A DNA stretch of 64,000 nucleotides from Ashinkailepas kermadecensis (lineage: Eukaryota; Arthropoda; Thecostraca; Neolepadidae). Position numbers and translations under genes: made by a program. Positions within the stretch are counted from its first letter, which is position 1; the number at the start of each line of letters is the position of its first letter. Of this stretch, positions 34,860-48,425 are shown piece by piece. Under the pieces are notes generated by a model. That model was not told the DNA's origin. It made no database searches and worked only from the letters and a program-made list of their open reading frames with translations. The stretch spans positions 222,501 to 286,500 of the forward strand of contig JAOTOM010004625.1 of NCBI GenBank assembly GCA_034440615.1, read 5' to 3'.

Positions 34860-35590
34860 GACCAAGACCGCTGCCGGGATCTGGAGCGGGATCAGGGCAC
34901 GGACCGTGACGGACCGGAACTGGGACCGTCACGGTCACCGGAACAGAGACCATGATCAGGATCCATACCGGGATCGGAACCGGATCTGTGAGCAACGACG
35001 TCGCTGGAGCAAATGAGGCCAGACACAGCCGCGCCAGGAGCAAGCGAATCTCACACAAACAGGGGTGCAGGACGCAATGACCCACAGCCGGAGACGGGTG
35101 GCCGGGGATGAGCCACCTGGCCGGCTGCCAGAGGAGCCATGGGCATTGTGCAGCTGTCTTTACGCAGGATGGAGCAGTGCTGCGAGCTCTGGTACATAAG
35201 CGCCGTGACGTTACGCGCTCTAAAACGGCAGGTAATTACAGCCGCATTCAACATCCACAGTGCGTAACTGTGTACAGTCCAGAGATACATCAGCCATATA
35301 AAAATACGTACAAACTGAACCGTCCTTAAAAAAACTGTCTATACATGGTGTGCACGTAGACAAGTTCATCCTTATGGGCGGTGATGTCTGCACGTGGCAG
35401 TCGGTTACATCCAGCAGTGATGGCATGCCCGCATGACACACAGCATCGTGACATCTGGCCCGGCGATAACCATACGCTGAAATTGCGCTGGGTGTTTTCA
35501 CCAAGTGGAGATTAGGAACGCGGCGGAACCGAAAGCCTTCACTTGACGACGCCGTGACGAAACGTTGGCAACACATCCTGTGTCGTCATC
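34860..35590. other. Intergenic DNA
   Basis: 34,880-35,000 is a loose GGACCG/ACCGGGAT repeat; nothing else recognised. Confidence 0.4.
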
Positions 35591-35624
35591 AGAGGCAGGG
35601 GAGCATTGTTGAGACCCACCAACG

Positions 35625-36655
35625 TACTGCTCGAGATCATTCCGTCCACCAACATACTGTCCGAGGTTAGTCCGTCCACCACAGTCCATCCACCAACATA
35701 CTGCCCGAGGTCAGTCCGTCCACCAACGTACTGTCCGAGGTCAGTCCGTCCATCGACATACTGCCCGAGGTCAGTCCATCCACCAACGTACTGTCCGAGG
35801 TTAGTCCGTCCATCGACATACTGCCCGAGGTCAGTCCGTCCACCAACGTACTGTCCGAGGTCAGTCCGTCCATCGACATACTGCCCGAGGTCAGTCCATC
35901 CACCAACATACTGTCCGAGGTTAGTCCGTCCATCGACATACTGCCCGAGGTCAGTCCATCCACCAACGTACTGTCCGAGATCATTCCGTCCACCAACATA
36001 CTGTCCGAGGTTAGTCCGTCCATCGACATACTGCCCGAGGTCAGTCCATCCACCAACGTACTGTCCGAGGTTAGTCTGTCCACCAACATACTGTCCGAGG
36101 TCAGTCCATCCACCAACATACTGTCCGAGGTTAGTCCGTCCATCGACATACTGCCCGAGGTCAGTCCGTCCACCAACGTACTGTCCGAGGTCAGTCCGTC
36201 CATCGACATACTGCCCGAGGTCAGTCCATCCACCAACATACTGTCCGAGGTTAGTCCGTCCATCGACATACTGCCCGAGGTCAGTCCATCCACCAACGTA
36301 CTGTCCGAGATCATTCCGTCCACCAACATACTGTCCGAGGTTAGTCCGTCCATCGACATACTGCCCGAGGTCAGTCCATCCACCAACGTACTGTCCGAGG
36401 TTAGTCTGTCCATCGACATACTGGCCGAGGTCAGTCCATCCACCAACGTACTGTCCGAGATCATTCCGTCCACCAACGTACTGTCCGAGGTCAGTCCGTC
36501 CATCGACATACTGACCGAGGTCAGTCCCTCCATTGACATACTGACCGAGGTCAGTCCGTCCACCAACATACTGCCCGAGGTCAGTTCGTCTGCCAGCATA
36601 CTGCCCGAGGTCAGTCCATCCACCAACATACTGTCTGAGGTCAGTCTGAGCCTTG
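35625..36655. repeat. 30-bp minisatellite array
   Basis: About 34 copies of a GTCCATCGACATACTGCCCG-type unit, in two alternating variants (CATCGACATACTGCCC and CACCAACGTACTGTCC). Because the period is ten codons, several frames are open across ~1 kb, including a 383-codon minus-strand frame of (DLGQYVGGRT)n; nothing else argues that it is a gene. Confidence 0.95.
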
Positions 36656-36908
36656 CTGGTTTCAACTAAGCAGCGATCGTAGGCCACCACTTAGGTGCAG
36701 GGCCATCGATTTGCTGAGACAGAACTCACTAGGTGATGGCTTGAAGTGACAATATTAAGTTAAAAAAACGGCTGCGAGTCTTATTTGTTTGGAACAGAAT
36801 GTTTGTCACGGAACTGTGCATATGATTCAGGAGTTAATCCAGTTGCATGGTAGGGTGAATTTCAAGTGTTTAGGGAATAAATACAGACCGGTATAACTGG
36901 CATACTCT

Positions 36909-37124
36909 CTTCTCACCAGAGGCGCAGTCAAGTGAGAGGGCGGGGACTGCCTTCCCCCTGAGCAACCAAAAATACACTAGATCAGATAAGAAATTTTCAG
37001 ACTTTCACCACGCAAAACCAGACATTTGCCATGCGCGAAGCGGACCGAAAGCGGTCTCTGTTTCATAACATTTTTTTGTCGGGTTCTCCCATAAGAAAAT
37101 CCTGGCTGCGTCCCTGCTCCTCAC
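36909..37124. mobile_element. Complete hAT-like MITE with 8-bp target duplication
   Basis: A 200-bp element (36,917-37,116) begins CAGAGGCGCAG and ends CTGCGTCCCTG, forming an 11-bp imperfect terminal inverted repeat. Flanks CTTCTCAC and CTCCTCAC agree at 7 of 8 positions, the duplication length of hAT elements. No coding capacity. Confidence 0.8.
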
Positions 37125-37129
37125 CATCT

Positions 37130-40100
37130 TCTTGCATGTTTCAATCCAAGACCGTCACGTACCGTAAAGTAACAAGGCAGTAGTGATTATGCGAACAATG
37201 CAGCTGACAAAAACATGCAGTCTGTTGCAGTAGCAGCAACACAATACACCTACATGAAGAGCAAACATTTCTCTTGATGAGCGTCAGGCTTTCCGAGAAT
37301 GAACCTGCTGCAAGTGACCTACTAGGAGTGGTATCCCCGTTCTAGCCGAATAACGCTACGTTTTCAGGCTGACGAAATGTTGGCCAGGGACCAATGCGTC
37401 ACGCTCCATCACAACACATGCCACAACCCCACCAGTGCGAACTCATTGGGCGGTCAATATAGGTGTGGCTCTGTGAAATATCTAACGGCTTGACATCACA
37501 AGGCCTTGCTGAGTCCATCTGAACCAAGTCGTCACAAATCATGTCACCATATCCTGGTCACTTTCATTCCGGTGTATCAAATCCAACTGCATACACGAAG
37601 TTGTGGAACGTTTTGTTCCTTCCTGTTTACTTCTGTGATCTGGACACTTGGAAGTTATCTCCTGAGTGCACGCCGAAATTTACACTGATTGCGTTGTATT
37701 TCAGTTGGCCTAGCTACACCATGGATTCCTTGCTTTTACTGAGCCCTGAGACGCTCTTTCCGCAGTTCTCAATTTATTGATTAACCACGCAGTGTCCACA
37801 GCGAAGTTCCCACGCAAAACTTGATTAGCAGTATAAATCCGTGCTAATGCAGCTCAGTAATACTGTGGTGGTAAGAGTAAAAGTATGGTGGGTAATTCAC
37901 ACAACCACCAGACTTATGCAAGTGTGGCGAATGACATTATTAAATAGCAAATCATTTCAGCCACATCACCCTTAGGTTACGTGTGCCGCCACCATTCAGC
38001 TTGGAGAGAGCATGTCCGAACATAGGACATGTCACGAGACTGAACAAATGTCCAAACCTAGCCCTGTTATCTCCAAGGAGATCGTCACCACACAGGTCAT
38101 TGTGTCAAAGCCTTAGCAGCAGACAATTACGAATAAGATGCATCCACAACCAAATAACGACAATACACGAATAAATAGCGAAGTCTGTGAGATTTAATTA
38201 GTTTTCCGTTGGTGTGCAATATTTCCGTACACAATGATGACCTTTGTGGACATCGCGAAATCCTGTGTCAGCGGGGTACCACACTGAAGGTAGTTGGGAC
38301 ATGTTTATACCAAACCATATCCAAATGAGCATTTTTCCAGTCAGAACGATGTGAACGTAATTAGATCGACATCATCTTGCTCACACGTCCGTGAGTTGAT
38401 CAATCATGTAAAACACACATACCGCCCGACGGAATCGTGTGTTTATTCAAGCTCCAGCCCTACTATACTTCACATGTTCTGTACTCATGGCCTTCAAAAG
38501 TCATGAGAAGTAATTAGATTCCATAGGCGCTGAGTACAGGTGCGGAAAATTTATGCACATCCAGATATTAAAAAGAGTGCAAGGCCGGGGGAATTATGCG
38601 GATATACTTTGGTCTGATCGGCTGACCTTAGTGTTGACAGCCCAGCGGGGCAAACTGAACTGACTTCGAATCGTCTTGCATACAACCGCATCGAAGTTGA
38701 CACCAATGGATGGTTTAATGTTGAGCTTTTCACACACAAGAACCCAGATGCATGCAGATAATTGCAAGGTGTTATGACTCTGAACTATTAGCAGTTTGCA
38801 TGCAACCTTTATTACCTGTGTGATATGATACAATCCGAACATTTTGATCACATGAATAGTATTTTAGTAATAGAACGAAGGTTGTCCTCTCATCCAGTCA
38901 TTCCAACTACTAAACAGAGGTATTAGGCAGCCGGAGGGTATTGGGGGCAGGATGCTCCAAGTGTCGAAGACGGCCCAGTGGTGGCCCCTCGGTGAGTCTG
39001 GCATGACACATGCCAAAATGTGTGACCTGCGAGACTGCCCAGTGATGCCCCTCGGCAAGCTTATACCGGGCTGCTGCTGCGGCTTCTCTATGTGAGCCAC
39101 ACTATTGTCATAGCTAAGTTAGAACGCTGATCTTATAAAAGGCGAATAATAGTGAAGCTAAAACTGAGAGCACGCAACCAACTAACATTCGTCAACAAGG
39201 AGCTTTTGGGGCAGAAGAGGCCCTGCAGGAGCGAAAAATAAATGACCCATGGGCCTCTCAATTCACAAAAGTGTTCAACTGTGTCCTTCAGACTACAATT
39301 GTTTTGGGAGGGGCAAAAAGCATGCTTGCTACTCCAATATTTGGGATGGGGGTCAGCCTGCTCCGCCCGCCTTGCTTCTAAATGATGTTCACAGAAGCTT
39401 CCACGCGACGGGTACCTGGTGCCAAACATTTCAGCTCGACAAACAAAGCAATACCGCGGCCCACATTATCTGCGTCCCCATCACTGCGCGGCTCGCTTTG
39501 CCGGCGACCGGCCTTGAGCTCGCCCACACCGCGGCCAGCCGCACACAACAGCAAAGAGTCAGCTGTCGCGACTTTCGCCAGGCCAGAGCTTTCCCCGAGC
39601 CGGCGGGGCGCATCAGTTCAGGTCGGCTTCACACGTCGGGAAAACGACATCCTCCCCTACATGATTTCTAACGATCTCCGGGTGCACTCCACTGGGAGCC
39701 AAGACGCTCAGCTGTGTTTGGATGACACTGTGGTCATTATCTATTATTTATTTACCACATGGTTTACTATCTGTATCTCGAACAGAAGCAATTGACATGA
39801 GGAGTGTATGTACGTACTGGCAAATCGTGGATACACATTCGATGGAAGCCCACGGCTTTACGGCGCCAACGCTTCCAAAGCAATGAAGAAGCATATTTCC
39901 ATTGAATTATCACGGCACTCAGTAGAGTGGTCACGACATGACGTGCAGTTGTGACATTCCAGCAGCAATGTAACACACCAGCTGTAAAGTGAAGACAATT
40001 ATTCACCGTTGCAAGTCAGCTATGAAAGTCGAGGGGCCCATAATTCGCTTGCATTCAACACGGAACTGGCGTCTTAGTCGATGACCCACAAGGAAATGTT

Positions 40101-40595
40101 TTAAAATACGTGTGCAAGATTGTACCGTGTACCGTGTTTACTTTCACCTGACCTCCCTGCTAAATGAGGCCAGGTCACCACCCAACGCCAGTTGTCACCC
40201 TCCAAGACTACCGATGTCCGGACATGCATCGCAACCAGCGTTGAAGTCCCTGAGTTTCCGGCACGTGTCGCAATACACGTTGAAGTCACCACGCTTCTCG
40301 GGGAGGTGAGCATTGCAGTTTCCCGTGCTGGCGCCCTGAGTCACGGCCGGGCGTCGAAGTCTCTGGCGCAAACGGCCGGCTCGCAGCAAGATGCGCCGGC
40401 GGACACTTCGTCACCGTGCAGCGTGAGTCACGGCGTGCGTCACGGCTTCCGTCGGGGGTGGCGCGCTCGGCTGATCCGGTCAACAGCCAGTCGGCCACCA
40501 GTCCGGATGACCCGGTCAACATGTGGCCACCGGTCCAGCTGACCTGGTTAACAGCCAGTCGGCACCTCAGGCGGCCACCAGTCCGGCCAACAATC
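37130..40595. other. Intergenic DNA without recognised genes
   Basis: Mostly AT-richer unique sequence with short unrelated open frames. 39,390-39,660 and 40,190-40,450 are GC-richer but show no family motif or splice structure I recognise. Confidence 0.4.
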
Positions 40596-40815
40596 GGCAC
40601 CGGCAGTGGCGCAGCCAGGATTATTATAAGAGGGGAGGGATGACCAAAACAAGTGTCAGGAAACAGACAACGCTTTCGGTGCGCAAACCGCTCCGCAAAT
40701 TTTTGGTTTTGCTTGGTGAAAATGTCAAAATTTCTTGTTTCATCTCGTGTATTTTTAGGTGCTAGGCGGGGGGGGGAAATCCCGGGCCCCCCTTGGATAC
40801 GCCTCTGGCCACCAG
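40596..40815. mobile_element. hAT-like MITE, second orientation
   Basis: Element 40,604-40,807: left end CAGTGGCGCAGCCAGGATTA, right end CCCCCCTTGGATACGCCTCTG-like, flanked by GGCACCGG and GCCACCAG (6 of 8 matching). Interior words (GCGCAAACCGCTCCGC, TGACCAAAACAAGTG) relate it in reverse orientation to the 36.9-kb copy. Confidence 0.75.
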
Positions 40816-41069
40816 TCTGACTGAGCGCCGGTGCATCCGGCCGACACAACCGGTGACTTCGCTCGGCGTCATTGAATCCACCGTCATTGAGCCAGAGTCC
40901 GCTGAACACCCTGGAGTCCACCTGATGCTTTTGAGCTGGCCATTCCATGCGAATATACTGGATACTACTGAGTCCGTCGGACACCCTGCAGTCCACCGGA
41001 TACTACTGAGTCCTTCACGCGCCTGATGGGTGCTTCCGAGTGGCCCACGTGTTCCTGAGTAGCACCTTC

Positions 41070-41290
41070 GAGTCCACCGGACGTCACAGTCCGCCGGACG
41101 TCACAGTCTGCCGGACGCCACAATCCACATGACGTCACAGTCCGCCGGACGTCACAGTCCACCTGACGTCACAGTCCGTCGGACGTTACAGTCCACCTGA
41201 CGTCACAGTCCACCGGATGTCATTGTCCACCTGACGTCACAGTCTACCTGACGTCACAGTCCATCAGACGTTACAGTCCGCCGGACGTCT
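41070..41290. repeat. ~17-bp minisatellite rich in CRE palindromes
   Basis: Units of GTCCACCTGACGTCACA and GTCCGCCGGACGTCACA. Five perfect TGACGTCA sites occur at 41,130, 41,164, 41,198, 41,232 and 41,249; a sixth lies just outside at 41,387. Confidence 0.85.
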
Positions 41291-41659
41291 CCACGTGTGG
41301 CTGTTCGATGGCGACTGCGATGTGCGCCGTGACGTGAGCGTACCCGCCGCCCCTGACCGACCGCGCCACACCTGCCGTCGAGTCTATGACGTCACCGGAA
41401 CTGGCCACCAGGGGCGACTCCCAACGCCGCCAGCTGGCCAGCTGGCCGCGCCGGACTGGGAAGGGAGGTGTCGCTCCACTGAGCCGGTGGAACGTGACTC
41501 TCCACTGAGCCGGCAGAACATGACTCTCCGCTGAGCGGGCGGGACGTGACTCCACTGAGCCGGCGGGATGAAGTCATTGGGACGAACGTGGCTGTAGAGC
41601 TCGTGCTGATCGCATTGGCAGGAGAGACTGGGGCAGCCTTCAGCTGATCGCGAGCTGTC

Positions 41660-41915
41660 AACGAATATCTCCACCACTGGTCACCGAATATCTCCACCAC
41701 TGGTCAACGAATATCTCCACCACTGGTCAACGAATATCTCCACCACTGGTCAACGAATATCTCCACCACTGGTCAACAAATATCTCCACCACTGGTCAAC
41801 GAATATCTCCACCACTGGTCAACAAATATCTCCACCACTGGTCAACGAATATCTCCACCACTGGTCAACGAATATCTCCACCACTGGTCAACGAATATCT
41901 CCACCACTGGTCGCG
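41660..41915. repeat. 23-bp minisatellite (ATCTCCACCACTGGTCAACG)
   Basis: About 11 near-perfect copies. Confidence 0.93.
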
Positions 41916-41919
41916 CAAC

Positions 41920-43805
41920 GATCTCGTGTTCTGTCCAATGTACCCGACTTATAATCTCCAAGTGGCCAGGCACCTCGACAAGCTTTCTGATCAATTTCAG
42001 TGAGGAATGATGATTCAAGTGAAAAGATGCTTACGCGTGTGAGCAGTAGGAAAATGAGGCAGTACTGAGGTACTGAGGTACTAAGGAGGAAGTCGTGGAT
42101 CCAGAACTCAAGGAAAAATCGTTTTTCCGGGCCAACAAAAAGTGGCGACGTAGGACAGAATTTCCATCGACCAGATGGAATGGCGTCAGTCGTCAGTTCA
42201 TGGAATGGTGTAATTCCATGGACTGATGAGTGGTTCTCACTGGAGCCGCGGCACGAAGCTACTTAGAGGTTTCGATTTCTCATGGCATGTGCCAATTTCG
42301 CATGTCTGGCGGCTGTGTGGTCGACTCGTGTGTGGCAATTGGTCGTGAATAGTGACACTAAAAAGAAGCCCCGAAATCTGCTCACAGAAGTCGAGATTGG
42401 CCCGATGATTGGACAAGAACACTGCAACAAATCCCAGCTGAAATTCAGCATTCCGTACCTATACATTGAGGACTTAGAAGATGGCGTCTGTGCCATGCAG
42501 AAGCGTTGCTCATGCATTTTGTTGAGATGTTCGTTCAATTTAATAGAACCAAGGAATCCAATCGCAGGCCGAACGAAGCAACGACAGCTGCGTGTAAAAC
42601 AAAATGGGTCACGGCGATCGACAACGCAAGGCGAGCTTCGGCGTTCATCAGGGGAAACGACAACCGCTCCGGGGTCGTGTCGGACTACATGACACCAGAG
42701 AGTTGCTACTAATCGCCAAACCTAGCATCAATGCTGTCGCCGCATTCAGTATTCAAATTGGATAGACACGAGTGCTGCATGACCCACTGTAAATCCGCCT
42801 CCGCCTCAGCTGTGGGCCGCTTTCGCTGATGCGCCCGATGCGGGCACTCACCAAGAAACGACGACCGGAGGGGTGAAGTGGCTTCCGGAAAACTGGCTGG
42901 CTTGGCACGTGGCGGCCTCAAGATTCTTGACACAGCACAGCCCTTGTTCAGTGAAATATGGCTGGCCGCACCTCACCCGCTCCACCCGCTCTCCTCAACT
43001 GAAGCTCCGGCCGTCCAGGTAAGTGGCGGCTGACGTCACGCAACGCCGACAGCACACGGCGCGACCTCCAGCGTGCACAAAAGCAACTTTTAGTACTGAG
43101 TGTCAGATGTCGCGTGGGCGGCATTCGTTGATGTTTCCGTCATCGCAGGTGGCACACTCGGCGCTTGACACGACATTGGTTGCAGTTGCGCTACGCAGGC
43201 AAGCCTTCTTGTTCGCGTGTGGCTTTGTGATGCATGCGTTGTACGTGGATTGTTTGTCCAGTTGGATACCTTCCCGCATAGATGAATTGGACTGGAGCTA
43301 AAAGTGGCACGGGAACTGTCCCAAAGCCAGGGGCGCGCAAGATCCATTTTGAAGACCTTTCTATGCAACGACAATTTGTATGTAACGGATACCGCCCACG
43401 AGGCACATGGAGTCTGATTACAGGCAGATAAATTATTGTTTGATTATGGGTAGAGCAAATTATTGGTGGGACCGAATGCCCGACAATAGTAGTCGAAGAC
43501 AACGAGTGCTGCCAATTTGATTCGTGGGGCCCACCCGATATGGTCCTGTGTTTAAAGAGCAAGAAGTTGGCGGGGCCAAGGCAAAGATGGTGTGGCCCAA
43601 ACCGAGGTGCGGATCCAGGGGGAGGGGCAAAGGGGCTATGTCCCTCTCCAAAGAGGCCGATTTTTGCCGATATTTGACCAAGATTACTTTTTTCGAAATC
43701 ACGAACAGTTTGTGAGATAAATATGGTCTTAAATAGACCCGACGAATGCTAGCTGATGCTAAGTGCAGCACCGTCCCGGCACCGCATTCTGACACTCTGA
43801 CCATA
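41920..43805. other. Intergenic DNA without recognised genes
   Basis: Includes a possible MITE half near 43,600-43,660 (GGTGCGGATCCAGGGGGAGG). No other feature supported. Confidence 0.4.
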
Positions 43806-43808
43806 CTG

Positions 43809-44021
43809 CTTAGAGACATGGGCGGATACAAGGAAGGGGCACTGAGGGCATGTGCCGCCCATGGAAGGTGGGCGCCTCCGACCGGGAAAATGCGTCCTTC
43901 TGGGAAGGCTCGAGCGCACTCCCTCGAATTTCTCAGCCAGAGGCGCACCTCAGAAGGCAAAGGCGCCCCTGCGGACATATGTCCTCCCATGACAATTCAT
44001 GGATTCGCCCCTGTTTCGAGA
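43809..44021. mobile_element. hAT-like MITE, second family, 8-bp target duplication
   Basis: Element 43,817-44,013 begins CATGGGCGGATACAAGG and ends CATGGATTCGCCCCTG; flanks CTTAGAGA and TTTCGAGA match at 6 of 8. The interior shares GACCGGGAAAATGCG-type sequence with the copy at 20,456-20,672. Confidence 0.7.
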
Positions 44022-44547
44022 AGAGACTGAGTCTGCAAATAATTAATGAGAGAGCCAGGAGTGGAAAAGACGAGATAACAACTACTAAGAAGCATGGAGT
44101 GCTTTCTGCACCATGGGAATGCATCCAATACTGTCGAAATGCCTGATGCAAATCCGACCACGGCTTGTGCAAAGGCATGAACGCTATAGTAGATAATCAG
44201 GACCAGATAATACGTACATGGGTGGATACGCCATCACGCGGAAATGAATGGGGCGCAGAGAATGGATCAACAAAATCACCCACCGGAAGAACTGTGCCTT
44301 AGAATGTTCCCTTCATAGGGACAAGATGCCAAAAATATGCACAAATTTCTTCTTGAAAGCGATTGAACTATCGCGCAACACCATGGGTCCGATCCCGAGA
44401 GCTCTCAAAGGTGGACTGCTCAAACCTGTACACGACAAGCGTGAGCGTCAAGTTCCAGGTAATAAGGCTGATCATGATGCCACCCAACGGCACATCGAGA
44501 GTTTCAACCCGATCCAACACCCTTACCGACACCAGCATGCTGGGGTC

Positions 44548-44660
44548 CCGGAAGCTCAGTCGGAAGGACGTTGAACTCTTGATCGCAAGCTCGTAGGTTC
44601 GAATGCGACAACCGGCGGAATTGTCGAGATCACAAGCGACCAATTCGCAGTTCAACCCGC
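44548..44660 (+). mobile_element. tRNA-Lys-derived SINE fragment
   Basis: AGCTCAGTCGGAAGGACGTT, anticodon-loop-like CTCTTGA and B box GGTTCGAATGC resemble the tRNA head of the SINE at 62,347-62,530; the central domain follows only partly (GCGACCAATTCGC). Confidence 0.65.
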
Positions 44661-45599
44661 CGCTAGATGGCAGTACAAAAATTTAAAGATGGCGGCTTTG
44701 TTCGGGATAAACAAAACGCATACCGTATTGCGTGATGCTGTCTGAGCTTGCTTCAGAGTAGCGCAGATGGATTCTACCATACCGAAAGTATCAGTTGTGC
44801 AATTTTCAGAATAAATCGGCGCTAAAAAGCGTTGTGCCATCGAGGGCGAAGCTGCACTAGATGCAGGGCATATTTCTTGTGATGCGAGTGGAACAGAACC
44901 AGGCAAGGCTATGGTCGAGTGGAGGCACTCTGTATAAAATCCAGTCACCTACGGGAGAAGCCCCATGAACTGCATGCTGTGATGGAGTGTGAGAGATTCT
45001 GGGTTCAGTGCTCATGCCAGGCTGGCCTCTCAGAAAGTTGCAAACACTGAAGTGCTCTGTTACTATACCTAAACAAGTGAGGAAAGTGAAGGGTTGAGCG
45101 ATTTTTGTGATTGGCAGAACTGTGTACAAATTTAATATGGAAATGACAAATTAGTATTAGCAGGGCATAAAACCAGGACGTTCTGATCCCTGATGACCTC
45201 AGAATTTGCATCTATGCCTGGCATCGTCATGGAAATGTGGACGCCTTGCAAAATTATTGATGTTGCGAACATCTGATTCAAACGTCCGTAAAGTTGGCAC
45301 ACGTATTCATATTCGTATTCAGCACACACAACCGATTGCACCCAAATTATCGTCCATGGTCAAACCGACGTCGCTGTTTACGAATCTGAACTTCGTTTTG
45401 CGTTAACTGCAACCGTTTAACCTCGACAGAATACAATTCAAGGTTAACCAGCGGGACAGCTCTAACTTACAAATGAAGGCGAGAACAACATGCAGTCGCT
45501 ATTTCCAGATAGGCCATTACAACGCGCAACTTTTAATCGTAACTTTACTTCGATCAGGGTCAAATGTCAAGGTCAGAAATCACATAGAATTACGGGGAC

Positions 45600-48182
45600 A
45601 GTTATAGCTCATGCACGATGACATGCACACTACCAAATTGTTACTAGCATAAGAGGTGATCAGCGTGCACAACTTTCAGTTGCATACTTCATTGGGTCAA
45701 GGTCAATTACAAAGGTCAGAATGCATTAAAAACTACGAGAACGGGTAAGCCTCCTGACATATGCGACCGATGCGCACAAAAAGGGGATTGACGGACAGCA
45801 CCTGGCGGTGTGCATCTTTTCATCGCATATTGTGGCAGGTCAAGGTCAATCATGAAGGTCAAAATGTCCTAGAATGATGGGGACAGTCATAGCTCCCCAG
45901 CTAAGGAACATCTATCCTTGTAATCGTCATTGTCATGGATCTGACAACTGTGCACAACATTTAGTCATATTTTTAGACCGCTCAAGGTCAAGTTGAAGGC
46001 CATAGTTAACTTGAAATGACAGGGACAGCTCTAGCTCATGAGCGAGAGTGTGCACACTACCAATTTGTTACTTGCAGAATAGGTTATCACCGTGCACAAC
46101 TTTCAGTTGCATACTTCATTAGGTCAAGGTCAAGTACAAGGGTCAGAATGCATTAAAACGTACGGGAACGGTTGTGCCTCCTGACATATGGGACGAATGC
46201 GCACAAAAAGGGTATTGACGGACAGCACCTGGCGGTGCGCATCTTTTCGTCGCAGATTGCGGCACGTCAAGGTCAATCATGAAGGTCAAAAATGTCGTAG
46301 AATGATGGGTACAGTCATAGCTCCCCAGCTAAGGCACATCAATCCTTGTAATCGTCATTGTCAGGAAGCTGACCATTGTGCGCAGCTTTTAGTCATATTT
46401 TTAGACCGCTCCAGGTCAAGGTTAATGTCACAGTGCGCTTCAAATGACAGGGACAGCCCTAGCTCATGAGCGATAGTATGCATACTACCAAATTGTTACT
46501 TGCAGAATAGGATATCACCAAGCCCAACTTTAAGTTGCATACTTCACTAGGTCAAGGTCAATTACAAAGGTCAGAATGCATTGAAAACTTCTGGAACGGT
46601 TGTGCCTCCTGACATATGGGACCGATGCGTACAAAAAAGGTATTGACGGACAGCACCTGGCGGTGTGCATCTTTTCATCGCACATTGCGGCACGTCAAGG
46701 TCAATCATGAGGGTCAAGAATGTCCTAGAATGAACGGGGCAGTCATAGCTCCCCAGCTAAGGCACATCAATCCTTCTAATCGTCATTGTTAGGGAGCTGA
46801 CCACTGTGCACAACTTTTAGTCATATTTTTACACCGCTCAAGGTCAAGTTGAAGGTCATAGTGCACTTAAAATGACCGGGACAGCTCTAGCTCATAAGCG
46901 ATAGTATATACACTACCAAATTGTTACTTGCAGAATAGGTGATCACCGTGCACAATTTTCGTTGCATACTTCATTAGGTCAAGGTCAATTACAAAGATCA
47001 GATCAAAGTCAAGGTGAAGGTCATAGTGCACTTGAAATGAACGGGACAGCTCTAGCTCATGAGCGATAGCATGCACACTACCAAATTGTCACTTGCAGAA
47101 TAGTTGATCACCGTGCAAAACTTTCAGTTACATAATTCATTAGGTCAAGGTCAAGTACAAAGGTCAGAATGCATTTAAAACTAAGGGAACGATTGTGCCT
47201 CCCGACATATGGGACCGATGCGCACAAAGGGGTATTGACGGACAGCACGTGGCGGTATACATCTTTCCATCGCACATTGCGGCAGGTCAAGGTCAATCAT
47301 GAAGGTCAAAGGTGTCATCAAAGGTCTCATCAAAGGTCAATCATGAAGGTCAATCATGAAGGTCAATCATAAAGTCCTAGAATGTTGCACATTACCAAAT
47401 TGTTACTTGCAGAATAGGTGATCACCAAGCCCAACTTTCAGTTGCATACTTCACTAGGTCAAGATCAATTACAAAGATCAGAATGCATTAAAGACTACGG
47501 GCACAGTTGCGCCTCCTGACATATGGGACCGATGCGTACAAAAATGGTATTGACGGACAGCACCTGGCCGTGCGCATCTTTTCATCGAACATTGCGGCAG
47601 GTCAAGGTCAATCATGAAGGTAAAAAATGTCCTAGAATGATGGGCACAGTCCTAGCTCCCCAGCTTGGGCATATCAATCCTTGTAATGGCCATCGTCAGT
47701 AAGCTGAGCTCTGTGATAAACTTTTAGTCATATTTTTCGACCGCTCCAGGTCAAGGTGAAGGTCATAGTGCATTTGAAATGACCGGGACTGTTCCAGCTC
47801 ATGAACGATGGTATGCACACCACCAAATTGCTACTTGCAGAATAGGTAGTCACCGTGTACAACTTTCAGTTGCATACTTCATTAGGTCAAGGTCAATTAC
47901 ACAGGTCAGAATGCATTAAAACCTGCGGGAACGGTTGTGCCTCCTGACATATGAGACCGATGCGGACAAAAAGGTTATTGACCGACAGCACCTTGCGGTG
48001 CGCATCTTTTCATCGCACATTGCGGAGGTCAAGGTCAATCATGGAGGTCAAAATTGTCCTAGAATGATGGGGACATTCATAGCTCCCCAGCTAGGGCACA
48101 TCAATCCTTGTAATCGTCATTATCAGGGAGCTGATCACTGTGCGAAACTTTTAGTCATATTTTTACACCGCTCAAGGTCAAG
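45600..48182 (+). repeat. Left arm: ~428-bp monomer array
   Basis: Monomers share GGTCAAGGTCAATTACAAAG, CAGCACCTGGCGGTG, CATAGCTCCCCAGCTA and CTACCAAATTGTTACTTGCA in constant order. About six monomers, one truncated near 47,000-47,150. Confidence 0.9.
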
Positions 48183-48425
48183 ATAAGAGGCCTCCACGGC
48201 TCTTAAGAGGCCTCCAAGACGTGAGAGGAGGCCCCTAATTTGACAAAGGAGTCACCCAGGAGGGGATAGGAGGCCCCAGAAATCACGAGAATGCCAACAA
48301 TTGGCACGGAGGCCCCCATGATTGTAAAGGAGGCCCCCACAATTGCAAAGGAGGCCCCAGGATTGCAAAGGAGGCCCCCAGGATTGCAAAGGAGGCCCCA
48401 GGAGTGCAAAGGAGGCCCCCATGAT
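48183..48425. repeat. Foldback spacer with ~30-bp GGAGGCCCC minisatellite
   Basis: Short units of AAAGGAGGCCCCCAGGATTG between the two inverted arms. Confidence 0.85.

Noticed and set aside
35539..36690. Long open frame of a ten-residue repeat as a gene
   Set aside because: It is fully explained by a 30-bp tandem array; other frames are open too, and there are no splice signals, promoter or non-repeat domain.
45206..45406. Small conserved protein shared with 52,981-53,217
   Set aside because: The similarity is due to the inverted ends of the foldback element, not coding sequence.
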